From Terriglobia bacterium (GTDB lineage: Bacteria; Acidobacteriota; Terriglobia; Terriglobales; Acidobacteriaceae), in assembly GCA_021325035.1 (NCBI GenBank), contig JAJPHW010000231.1, positions 1-35,547 of the forward strand: a stretch of DNA of 35,547 nucleotides, given 5' to 3'. Shown in pieces: positions 7,743 through 14,672 of the stretch (position 1 is the stretch's first letter; each line of letters begins with the position of its first letter). The notes under the pieces were generated by a model. The model had not been told where the DNA came from, did not search any database, and saw only the letters and a list, made by a program, of their open reading frames with translations. The translations under genes and the position numbers were made by a program.

Positions 7743-8714
7743 TTGAAGGTTCGTGTTTTTTTTCATGACCGATGTTTTGACGGGGCTTGTTCGGCCGCCT
7801 TGTTTTCGCGCTTCTACAGCGAACGCATTCGCAACGACGTGGAGTTCGTTTTCTCCGGACTACTGCATCGGGCGGGGGCTCTTTTCAATGAAAATGATTT
7901 TGATGGCGACGAGAATGTCATTGTGGACTTCAAGTATTCCAGCTCGCCTAAGATCACATGGTGGTTCGATCACCATGAAAGCGCATTTTTAAGCGCAGCG
8001 GATGCGGACCACTTTGAACAGGACCAAAGCAACCGCAAATTCTATGATCCTAGTTTCAAGTCATGCACAAATTTTATGGCGATGATCGCCGAACAGCGTT
8101 TTGGTTTTAATCCGGCTCCGGTCGCGGATATGATTCATTGGGCCGATATTGTGGATGGCGCGCTCTATCCGGATGCGCGAACTGCCGTCGAAATGAAAGC
8201 GCCCGCCATGAAGTTAACCATGGTCATCGAATCCACGCAGGATTCTACATTTGTACCTCGATTAATTCCGTTACTGGCTACGCAGTCGTTGGCGAACGTG
8301 CTGGATGCACCTTTCGTCGCGCCATTGCTTCCGCCGCTGTTGGAGCGGCATCAACGCTCCATCGCAATTCTGAAAGAACGGACTGAATCAAAGGACGGTA
8401 CGTTATTTTTTGATGTTACGGACAAGGAACTCGAGGGATACAACAAGTTTGTACCTTACTACCTGCATCCTGAGACTGTTTATAGCGTGGGCCTGAGTAA
8501 GAGCAGTTTTCGGGTAAAGGTCTCTGTGGGGTCGAATCCGTGGGCGCCTGTAGAACCGGTCGTGAACCTGGCAAAAATATGTGAACGCTACGGCGGCGGC
8601 GGACACGCCCGTGTTGGCGCAATCTCTTTTGATGTGACCCAGCATGAAGCAGCAAAAAAAGCCGCAGCCGAGATTGTTGAAGAACTTCGGGCCAGTTTTC
8701 GCCGCGGAGCTTAG
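7743..8714 (+). CDS. DHH family phosphoesterase
   Basis: A 323-residue cytoplasmic protein of the DHH/DHHA1 phosphoesterase superfamily, which includes NrnA/NrnB nanoRNases and cyclic-dinucleotide phosphodiesterases. Metal-binding motifs are present in order: HDRCFDGACSAALF (8-21, with Asp9 and Asp13), VDF (61-63), FDHHES (75-80, the DHH signature) and the C-terminal substrate-binding RYGGGGHARVGA (282-293). TTG 7743 is the only start giving the full first motif and has GGGAG six bases upstream. The substrate cannot be assigned. It is the first gene of a tight plus-strand run, with FetA starting 6 bases after its stop. No metal ligand appears missing. Confidence 0.85.
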   Translation: MKVRVFFHDRCFDGACSAALFSRFYSERIRNDVEFVFSGLLHRAGALFNENDFDGDENVIVDFKYSSSPKITWWFDHHESAFLSAADADHFEQDQSNRKFYDPSFKSCTNFMAMIAEQRFGFNPAPVADMIHWADIVDGALYPDARTAVEMKAPAMKLTMVIESTQDSTFVPRLIPLLATQSLANVLDAPFVAPLLPPLLERHQRSIAILKERTESKDGTLFFDVTDKELEGYNKFVPYYLHPETVYSVGLSKSSFRVKVSVGSNPWAPVEPVVNLAKICERYGGGGHARVGAISFDVTQHEAAKKAAAEIVEELRASFRRGA

Positions 8715-8720
8715 TCTGCC

Positions 8721-9389
8721 GTGCTGCTGGAAGCCAAACATCTCGGACGCGAAGTAAATTCCAAGATTTTGCTGCAAGATATAAATTTCTCGGTGGCCGC
8801 CGGTGAAGTCATTGCGATCATCGGCCCCAGCGGATCGGGGAAGAGTTCTCTTCTGCGGCTGTTGAATCGGCTCGACGAGCCTACCTCCGGTACTGTGTAT
8901 TTCGAAGGAAAAGATTATCGAGAAACGCCTCCCCGCGAACTACGTTGCAAAATTGGAATGGTTACGCAAAGAGCCTATCTTTTTCCGGGCACAGTCGCTG
9001 AAAACATTAATTTTGGCCCAAACCAGAGGGGCGAATCGCTCGAACGTGAGGCGTTGGAGAAGCTGCTTTCTCAAGTTAGCCTCGCGGGCTTTGCGGATCG
9101 AAATGTGACAAATCTGTCAGGCGGTGAGGCCCAAAGAGTCTCAGTCGCGCGAACTTTGGCGAACAAACCGGAAATTTTACTCCTGGATGAGCCCACGTCC
9201 GCGCTGGATGAAACAGCCAAATCTGATGTGGAAGCATTGCTTCAAAGCATCATGCATGAACGTTCTCTTACCTGCATCCTGGTGACGCACGATGAAGCTC
9301 AGGCAATGCGCATGGCGCAGAGAGCGCTTATCCTGCAGGCCGGTAGAATCGTGAAGGACGGCTTCATAAAAGAGGTTTTGCATGCTTAA
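8721..9389 (+). CDS. fetA: ABC transporter ATP-binding protein, FetA (YbbL)-like
   Basis: ATPase subunit of 222 residues with a complete nucleotide-binding set: Walker A GPSGSGKS (35-42), Q-loop in MVTQRAYLFPG (80-90), signature LSGGEAQR (132-139), Walker B LLLDEP (153-158), D-loop SALD and switch His190 (LVTHDE). ABC ATPases are hard to assign alone. Here the gene overlaps by 8 bases with a FetB/UPF0014 permease, which points to FetAB, described in E. coli as an iron exporter linked to oxidative-stress resistance. GTG 8721 is the likely start, only 6 bases after the DHH gene. The ribosome site is weak (GGAG within the end of the preceding gene), so coupling to upstream translation is plausible. 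Iron as substrate is by homology only. Confidence 0.85.
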   Translation: MLLEAKHLGREVNSKILLQDINFSVAAGEVIAIIGPSGSGKSSLLRLLNRLDEPTSGTVYFEGKDYRETPPRELRCKIGMVTQRAYLFPGTVAENINFGPNQRGESLEREALEKLLSQVSLAGFADRNVTNLSGGEAQRVSVARTLANKPEILLLDEPTSALDETAKSDVEALLQSIMHERSLTCILVTHDEAQAMRMAQRALILQAGRIVKDGFIKEVLHA

Positions 9390-10170
9390 ACATTGGTTTG
9401 TCACTCAATTACAGCTGGGATTTGCGCAAGCAACGTTTACAGCGCTGACGGCACTGTTGATTGTCTGGTTGGCGAAGTGGCGTGGCATTCATCTTTTCGG
9501 AGAAGCGGCAATCGCCATGTCCCGGGGCATCGTCCAGATTGTTGCCGTGGGCTCGATCTTGGTCTTACTGCTTCATGGGCCAGCATGGACGGGAGCAATT
9601 GTGTTGGTTGCGATGATGGTTGCTGCCGGTCAAATCTCCGCACGCCGGGCGAAGGGAATGCCGGGCGCGTTCGCGGTTTCGACTTGGGCGATTGCATGTG
9701 GATCTGGTTCCGTGATTGCACTCATGACCTGGATTGGGGTCATTGACACTGCGATCACTTCACTCGTTCCCGTCGGTAGCATGATTATCGCAAACGCAAT
9801 GAATACGAACGGAATGGCTTTAAACCGCTTTCGATCGGAAGTGCTCGCACACGTGGGAGAAATTGAAACTGCTTTGGCACTAGGAGCGCAGCCCCAGCAG
9901 AGCGTCGCTCCGTATGTTCAATCATCGTTTGAGGCAAGCCTGATTCCCGCTCTCGATTCCATGCGTTCGCTGGGCATTGTTTGGATTCCCGGGCTTATGG
10001 CCGGCATGATGCTTTCGGGAGCTCGCCCGCTTTACGCCTCTATCTATCAGTTTGTTGTTCTCGCCATGATCTTTACTGCATCTGGTTTGACTTCTCTTGT
10101 GAGTACAATTCTGATTCGTGCTCGAATTTTTACTCCTGCACAACAACTGGCACTTCAACCTGGGAGATAA
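9382..10170 (+). CDS. fetB: ABC transporter permease, FetB (YbbM/UPF0014)-like
   Basis: Integral membrane protein of 262 residues with about seven hydrophobic helices, the usual size for UPF0014. Recognisable family stretches are AIAMSRGIVQIVAVG near residues 42-56, PVGSMIIANAMNTNGMALNR at about 131-150, and LIPALDSMRSLGIVWIPGLM at about 188-207. The last two are hallmark conserved segments of FetB proteins. ATG 9382 lies inside the end of the ATPase gene, an 8-base overlap implying translational coupling and a two-component transporter. By homology the pair exports iron. The stop at 10168-10170 is followed after 7 bases by a DUF2127 gene. Confidence 0.87.
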   Translation: MLKHWFVTQLQLGFAQATFTALTALLIVWLAKWRGIHLFGEAAIAMSRGIVQIVAVGSILVLLLHGPAWTGAIVLVAMMVAAGQISARRAKGMPGAFAVSTWAIACGSGSVIALMTWIGVIDTAITSLVPVGSMIIANAMNTNGMALNRFRSEVLAHVGEIETALALGAQPQQSVAPYVQSSFEASLIPALDSMRSLGIVWIPGLMAGMMLSGARPLYASIYQFVVLAMIFTASGLTSLVSTILIRARIFTPAQQLALQPGR

Positions 10171-10177
10171 TGGACGC

Positions 10178-10705
10178 ATGGGCGTAAGCTTGAGGCACAG
10201 TCACAACTATGCAGCCTCAGAACATGGCAAGCACGCGAAAGTTCTACGCGCTGTGGCTTCGCTTGAGTTAGTGAAAGGGCTTGCGGTCTTAGTCGCCGGG
10301 TTTAGCGTTCTATTTCTGATTCACAAAGACCCTTGGGATATCGCCGACAACCTTCTCCATACTTTGCACATTAACCCAGACCGCCATATTGCTCAAATTT
10401 TGCTGGATTGGGCCGACCGCTTGACGGACTCGCAGCTCTGGGCTGTCGCAGGCTTTTCATTTCTTTATTCGACACTTCGATTCATCGAAGCTTATGGCTT
10501 ATGGAAAGCGCGCATCTGGGCGGAATGGTTTGCGCTCATCTCAGGAACGATCTATCTACCCTTTGAAATCTATGCAATTCATAAGCAGCCCAATTTCTTC
10601 CACGGTGCGCTTTTGATGCTAAGCATTGCCATTATTCTCTATATGGCCTATCTGCGGTTTACCTCACAACGCCGTTTGAATGCTCAGGGCGGAATCTCAA
10701 TCTAG
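10178..10705 (+). CDS. DUF2127 domain membrane protein
   Basis: Predicted inner-membrane protein of 175 residues with about four hydrophobic segments: LVKGLAVLVAGFSVLFLI, LWAVAGFSFLYSTLRFIEAY, WFALISGTIYLPFEIYAI and ALLMLSIAIILYMAYL. The RFIEAYGLWKARIWAEWFAL stretch and the overall pattern fit DUF2127, whose function is unknown. ATG 10178 was chosen because it has GGGAG 11 bases upstream and avoids a long overlap with the permease gene; an in-frame extension reaches back to TTG 10118. It is the fourth gene of the DHH-fetAB run, 7 bases behind fetB, so a link to metal or envelope stress is possible but only inferred. Confidence 0.78.
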   Translation: MGVSLRHSHNYAASEHGKHAKVLRAVASLELVKGLAVLVAGFSVLFLIHKDPWDIADNLLHTLHINPDRHIAQILLDWADRLTDSQLWAVAGFSFLYSTLRFIEAYGLWKARIWAEWFALISGTIYLPFEIYAIHKQPNFFHGALLMLSIAIILYMAYLRFTSQRRLNAQGGISI

Positions 10706-10750
10706 CGTAATTTGACTTTCCTCATGCAGTGGCACTATTGTGCCTCCGAG

Positions 10751-11839
10751 ATGATGAATATTGTTAAAGCGACCCGGCGCTATGAAGCATGGCTTGCAGA
10801 GCACACTCTCTTAGACGCCCGCGATCTGCGCCTCAAGCACAAGCGCATGGCGGAAGGCTTGTTCCCGTTTTTCCGCGCAACATTCTACCGGTGGATGCAG
10901 CTTTGGCCGGAAGCCTGCCCGAGTCTTTGCTCGGCTCCAGAGGTCTTGGCTGTCGGTGATTTGCATGTGGAGAATTTCGGCACGTGGCGCGATGTAGAGG
11001 GTAGGTTGATCTGGGGCGTGAATGATTTTGATGAAGCGGCAAAGCTGCCCTATACGCTCGATTTGGTAAGGCTCATGGCCAGCGCGATGGTGGCAGCCAG
11101 AGAAGGGCATCTTGCTCTTGGATTTAAGAATGTGTGCGAAGTCATTCTGGATGGTTATCGGGAATCATTGGAAGAGCATGGACGGCCGTTTGTATTGGCA
11201 GAGAAGAACAAGTGGCTGCGCGATATCGCCACCAATGAACTACGCGATCCGGAACACTTCTGGCAAAAAATGGACAGCTTCAAGATGGCTGAGGGCAAAA
11301 TTCCGGATAGTGCGGAAGAAGCTCTTCAATTTCTCATGCCGGAGAAGGGCATCGAATGTCGCGTTATCAAAAGAATCGCTGGGTTGGGCAGTCTAGGGCA
11401 TGTGCGTTTAGTAGCGACGGCATACTGGAAGGGGGGCAGGGTCGCGCGTGAGGTGAAAGCCATGGCGCCATCTGCTGTTCATTGGGCCAAAGGCAAGCGT
11501 GGGCCGAATGAATTGAGTTATCAGACAATTATCAGCCGCGCCGTGCGTTGCGTTGATCCATTCGTTGACCTACGTGGCAAATGGCTTGTACGACGGCTTG
11601 CGCCATATTGTTCCCGTATCGAATTGACCGTCCTGCCCAAGGAACGTGATGAATTGAAGCTGCTTTCTGCCATGGCTTATGAAACGGCTAACATTCATCT
11701 GGGAACGCCAGGAGCACGTAAGCAAATTCTGCGACATCTGGCAAAAGCGAAGTCAAATTGGTTGTTGACTGCCGCCGATGCGATGGAAAAGGCGCTGGCG
11801 CAAGATTGGAAAACATGGCGCACTAGCCGCTCTCGCTGA
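10751..11839 (+). CDS. DUF2252 family protein (kinase-like fold)
   Basis: Cytoplasmic protein of about 362 residues matching DUF2252, a family related to aminoglycoside-phosphotransferase-like kinases. GDLHVENFG (69-77) resembles the catalytic HxDxxxxN-type loop and GVNDFDEA (89-96) the metal-binding D-F-D segment. FYRWMQLWP near the N-terminus and RVIKRIAGLGSLG in the middle also fit. The start is uncertain: ATGATG at 10751-10756 gives the family-like MNIVKATRRYEAW, while ATG 10724 and TTG 10712 extend it with unconvincing residues. It trails the DUF2127 gene by about 45 bases and is convergent with the DUF4337 gene four bases on. Substrate unknown. Confidence 0.8.
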   Translation: MMNIVKATRRYEAWLAEHTLLDARDLRLKHKRMAEGLFPFFRATFYRWMQLWPEACPSLCSAPEVLAVGDLHVENFGTWRDVEGRLIWGVNDFDEAAKLPYTLDLVRLMASAMVAAREGHLALGFKNVCEVILDGYRESLEEHGRPFVLAEKNKWLRDIATNELRDPEHFWQKMDSFKMAEGKIPDSAEEALQFLMPEKGIECRVIKRIAGLGSLGHVRLVATAYWKGGRVAREVKAMAPSAVHWAKGKRGPNELSYQTIISRAVRCVDPFVDLRGKWLVRRLAPYCSRIELTVLPKERDELKLLSAMAYETANIHLGTPGARKQILRHLAKAKSNWLLTAADAMEKALAQDWKTWRTSRSR

Positions 11840-11843
11840 CTGG

Positions 11844-12386
11844 TTAGTGAAGCCAGATAGCGCTTCCTGCAACCACCAATCCAGCAACTCCCAGCAAAAT
11901 GCCGGCATGCCAGAAAATTCTGCGTCCGGAGAGCAGCGTAATTGAAGTGATGACCAACGCAATTTCCAAAAAGACTTCACCTAAATCGTAGCGATCTGCG
12001 CGGCACCGTTCATGGTCGGTCTCCTGTTCCAATCGTCGTGCCTCGGCATCAAGATCCTTTTGTTCATCTTTGTAGCGCTCAGCTTCTTTGCTGTATTTCT
12101 CCCGCAACTGGTCCGCTAGAGCCGCATCCTTGGTGGCAACCACGCCGGTAAGGTCTGCAAAAAGTTCATCGGTATGGCGGCGGATATTCTTCGCCTGGTA
12201 GTACGCCCATTCATCGCTGACTTTATTTTGCAGGATCACTTCTTCTGTATGCGTCCGATGGCCTAACAGAGAAACCGTGGCAACCAGCACAGCCAGAAGG
12301 GCCATGGTCAAGGTAACAGGCGCCAGGCTGTGATCATGCTTGGCATGTTCGGCGTGTTCTTGCAGTTCCTGAAGTTCTTCAGACAT
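11844..12386 (-). CDS. DUF4337 domain membrane protein
   Basis: Protein of 180 residues with a His/Glu-rich N-terminus (MSEELQELQEHAEHAKHDHS), a first helix VTLTMALLAVLVATVSLL, and a long charged, probably coiled-coil middle segment (about residues 85-130). Two helices follow near the C-terminus (LGEVFLEIALVITSITLL, ILLGVAGLVVAGSAIWL). The EVILQNKVSDEWAYYQAKNI segment is characteristic of DUF4337. ATG 12386 is preceded by a good AGAGGG ribosome site. It lies 28 bases downstream of the YjbQ-family gene on the same strand. Function unknown. Confidence 0.85.
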   Translation of the reverse strand: MSEELQELQEHAEHAKHDHSLAPVTLTMALLAVLVATVSLLGHRTHTEEVILQNKVSDEWAYYQAKNIRRHTDELFADLTGVVATKDAALADQLREKYSKEAERYKDEQKDLDAEARRLEQETDHERCRADRYDLGEVFLEIALVITSITLLSGRRIFWHAGILLGVAGLVVAGSAIWLH

Positions 12387-12414
12387 TGTGTTCCCTCTGG
12401 ATTATTCGGAGAAG

Positions 12415-12828
12415 TTATTCTCCCATGACTTTCACGATCACGCGCTTGTCGCGTTGACCATCGAACTCCGCATAAAAAATGCGCTGCCATCGTCCAAGAT
12501 CAAGTTTGCCCGTCGTAATCGGCACAATGACTTCGTGGTGGATCAATAAGGCTTTTAAATGAGAGTCGCCGTTGTCCTCACCCGTCTGATGATGCTTGTA
12601 ATGAGGATTGGCAGGGGCCAGCTTTTCCAGCCACTGGTCAATATCTTCGATAAGGCCGGATTCGTTATCGTTGACGTAAATGCCCGCAGTGATGTGCATG
12701 GCGGAGATTAATACCATGCCTTCTCTCACGCCGCTCTTCCGAACAATCTCCTCTATTTGTGGCGTCAGGTGAACATAAGCCCGATGCGTTTTCGTATGGA
12801 ATATCAGATATTCAGTGGTTACTTTCAT
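12415..12828 (-). CDS. YjbQ family (UPF0047) protein
   Basis: Small cytoplasmic protein of 137 residues, the usual length for YjbQ/UPF0047. Hallmark segments are [15 protein letters not shown] (about 42-56), a His-containing central helix [15 protein letters not shown], and [20 protein letters not shown] near the C-terminus. Some members rescue thiamine-phosphate synthase mutants, so databases often call it secondary thiamine-phosphate synthase; the physiological reaction is unsettled. It is divergent from the zinc-ribbon membrane gene, with a 90-base gap. No thiamine genes or TPP riboswitch are visible nearby. Confidence 0.9.
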   Translation of the reverse strand: MKVTTEYLIFHTKTHRAYVHLTPQIEEIVRKSGVREGMVLISAMHITAGIYVNDNESGLIEDIDQWLEKLAPANPHYKHHQTGEDNGDSHLKALLIHHEVIVPITTGKLDLGRWQRIFYAEFDGQRDKRVIVKVMGE

Positions 12829-12918
12829 GATTGCAACGGGTCTGAGCTTTCTTCTGGATGATTTTATGGCCTGTTGCTCATGCTAACATTTAGCGGAAAT
12901 TTGTTAGGAGAAGAGTTT

Positions 12919-13593
12919 GTGTTGTGCCCAGAGTGCAACGACGTTTTACCAGAAGGTGTGAAGGCTTGCAGAAGTTGCGTCTTGCCTGTTCGAGTGGTGT
13001 CTCCACCTCAAGAGGATCGGAAATCTGCCCTGAGCAACAAAAACGTCGGGAAAATTGGCACATTCTTTTTGCTGCTTTTCATTATTGTTGGCCTCATTGC
13101 CCTATTCAGCAATAACTCTGTCCAACAATACTTGCGAGATAGGATCGGTACCGTACAAGAGCGCTCGCTCACAGAAGGAAAGTTTCACCTGAAGTCGAGT
13201 GAATTTGTCTCCTACAAAATCGTCGTGCCTGCTGGAGCAACGGATGTTTCCGTGAATGGGTCATTCAAGGCTATTTCGACGCCAGCAAAGAAAAATTCCG
13301 GTGGCGAAGAGGGCGACGGTGTCGAGGTCTATCTACTCACCGATGCGACGTTTGTGGTTTGGCGCAATGGATATTCAGCCGGTTCGGAATATGAGAGTGG
13401 CCGCCTCGCCGAGGGGCAAATCCATGCGCAACTTCCCGATGGCGGCGCGATTTACTATCTGGTTTTTAGTAACCGGTTTTCACATCAGTCGGCAAAGTCC
13501 GTGCAAGCGAACGTATCACTACGATATAAAAGCTGGTTGCCCGAATATTTATTTACGTTGAAAGATCGTTTTGAAAATTTGCTCGGCTTGTAG
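12919..13593 (+). CDS. Zinc-ribbon single-pass membrane protein of unknown function
   Basis: Unrecognised 224-residue protein. The first 20 residues contain two CxxC pairs (Cys3, Cys6, Cys17, Cys20), a zinc-ribbon-like knuckle. A basic linker leads to one transmembrane helix (IGTFFLLLFIIVGLIALF, about 46-63). The rest (about 90-210) is beta-rich with many short hydrophobic strands and no Cys, as expected for an exported sandwich domain, with the zinc ribbon in the cytoplasm. It ends in an amphipathic stretch. GTG 12919 was chosen because AGGAG lies about 8 bases upstream and it starts just before the first CxxC; longer in-frame starts lack support. It is flanked by a divergent yjbQ and a convergent VWA gene. 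A signal-relay role is conceivable but unproven. Confidence 0.75.
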   Translation: MLCPECNDVLPEGVKACRSCVLPVRVVSPPQEDRKSALSNKNVGKIGTFFLLLFIIVGLIALFSNNSVQQYLRDRIGTVQERSLTEGKFHLKSSEFVSYKIVVPAGATDVSVNGSFKAISTPAKKNSGGEEGDGVEVYLLTDATFVVWRNGYSAGSEYESGRLAEGQIHAQLPDGGAIYYLVFSNRFSHQSAKSVQANVSLRYKSWLPEYLFTLKDRFENLLGL

Positions 13594-13613
13594 CGTTGAA
13601 CATTTAAAACCAT

Positions 13614-14543
13614 TTATTCGCTTGCTGGTACATAAACACTTTCAGCACCCACTAATTCCACGTTTGGTATTTCGGTACTTAACTTTATGTGCTGCATCCC
13701 TGCCTTTTTCTGTGGTTTTGGGATGAACGTGAGTAGGTACTGCTGGCCGAAACGGCGATTCAAGTCGTCCATGTAAGGTACAAACGAGACGGGTGCGCCT
13801 GTAAAGCCAATGTAGTAGGATTCTCCTCCCGTTTGATCGGATAGCTGCGACAAATACATTTGACCGTAGGATGTTCTCCAGTAGCTGTGGTCGTAGTGGC
13901 CAACCCCCGGGCAGTAGATGGCATAGACAATTACACCTGCGCGTTGTGCTTTTTCAACGGCTTCATCCACATAGGGATTCTCCATGCCACCACCGTAGAC
14001 GTGATCAATTCCATCGCTGACCATCAGTACCTCATGCCGCGCTGAACTTTGCGGCCATCGCGAGATTAGATCGGTTAGTGACAAGTATGGGCTGCCATCG
14101 ATTCCAGCCATGCCTAACGGGAGGCGAAGCACTTTGGCTGCTTGTGCATGATCCGACGTGGGGTTTTGCAAGACTTTGGCCATCCCATTCTGCATGTAGG
14201 CGATTCCTATTGCAGTTGATGGCGGTTGTGCTTGTACGAACTGCCGAATGTCATCGAGTTGCGATCCAAGGCTAATGCCCGCGCCATCGTCAAGCAAAAT
14301 CATAAGTTCAAGCGCAGCGTGATCCCTCTGCGCTGGAATCCAGGCGGTGACTTGGTCGCGGTCATGTCCCTCATACACGAACACTTCATTTTGAGCGATC
14401 GGGGGGACATTCGAGCCGTGCCTCACTTCCGCGGTTACGATCATTTGAACAGTGGGTTGCGGGCTTTGACCTGAAGCGAAGACATTAGCGGAAAGTAATA
14501 AAGCAAAAGTAATTAAATAAAATTTTACGCGGCGATTGTTCAC
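13614..14543 (-). CDS. Short VWA-domain-like secreted protein
   Basis: Secreted protein of 309 residues with a VWA-like fold. A signal peptide (VKFYLITFALLLSANVFASG) is followed by a beta lead-in (TVQMIVTAEVRHGSN, EVFVYEGHDRDQV). The VWA core begins ALELMILLDDGAGISLG, in which the metal-site DxSxS is degenerate (DDGAG), and continues through HEVLMVSDGIDHVYGGG and AGVIVYAIYCPGV. It closes with QQYLLTFIPKPQKKAG, similar to the family's YVLxYxP strand. GTG 14543 was chosen because GGAGG lies 7 bases upstream; GTG 14570 is a longer alternative. It may be a shorter relative of the TIGR03436-type protein at 3830-5938. Its ligand is unknown, and loss of the metal-site serines suggests metal-independent binding. 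Confidence 0.78.
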   Translation of the reverse strand: MNNRRVKFYLITFALLLSANVFASGQSPQPTVQMIVTAEVRHGSNVPPIAQNEVFVYEGHDRDQVTAWIPAQRDHAALELMILLDDGAGISLGSQLDDIRQFVQAQPPSTAIGIAYMQNGMAKVLQNPTSDHAQAAKVLRLPLGMAGIDGSPYLSLTDLISRWPQSSARHEVLMVSDGIDHVYGGGMENPYVDEAVEKAQRAGVIVYAIYCPGVGHYDHSYWRTSYGQMYLSQLSDQTGGESYYIGFTGAPVSFVPYMDDLNRRFGQQYLLTFIPKPQKKAGMQHIKLSTEIPNVELVGAESVYVPASE

Positions 14544-14578
14544 GGCCTTCCTCCAAATCTCTTTCGACACATATTTAG

Positions 14579-14626
14579 ATGCGTGTGCGCACGAGCATAG
14601 GCTGCCTATTTTGCACGCACAAGCAT
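14579..14626. repeat. Nested inverted repeat between ftsK and the VWA gene
   Basis: An outer pair, 14579-14589 and 14616-14626, is complementary over 11 bases with one mismatch. Inside it ATAGG (14597-14601) and CCTAT (14605-14609) form a 5-bp hairpin with a 3-base loop. It falls in the 102-base gap after ftsK and before the short VWA gene on the minus strand. It could be a leader or terminator-like RNA structure, but no good U-tract follows on the minus strand. Confidence 0.4.
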
Positions 14627-14672
14627 ATACCGAAACATTTTGGAAGTGTTGTGAGATTGCGGGGAGACGGCG

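Noticed and set aside
12415-12828. TPP riboswitch near the YjbQ gene
   Set aside because: The 90-base divergent gap shows no TPP-aptamer-like conserved blocks, and the thiamine link of this family is itself uncertain.
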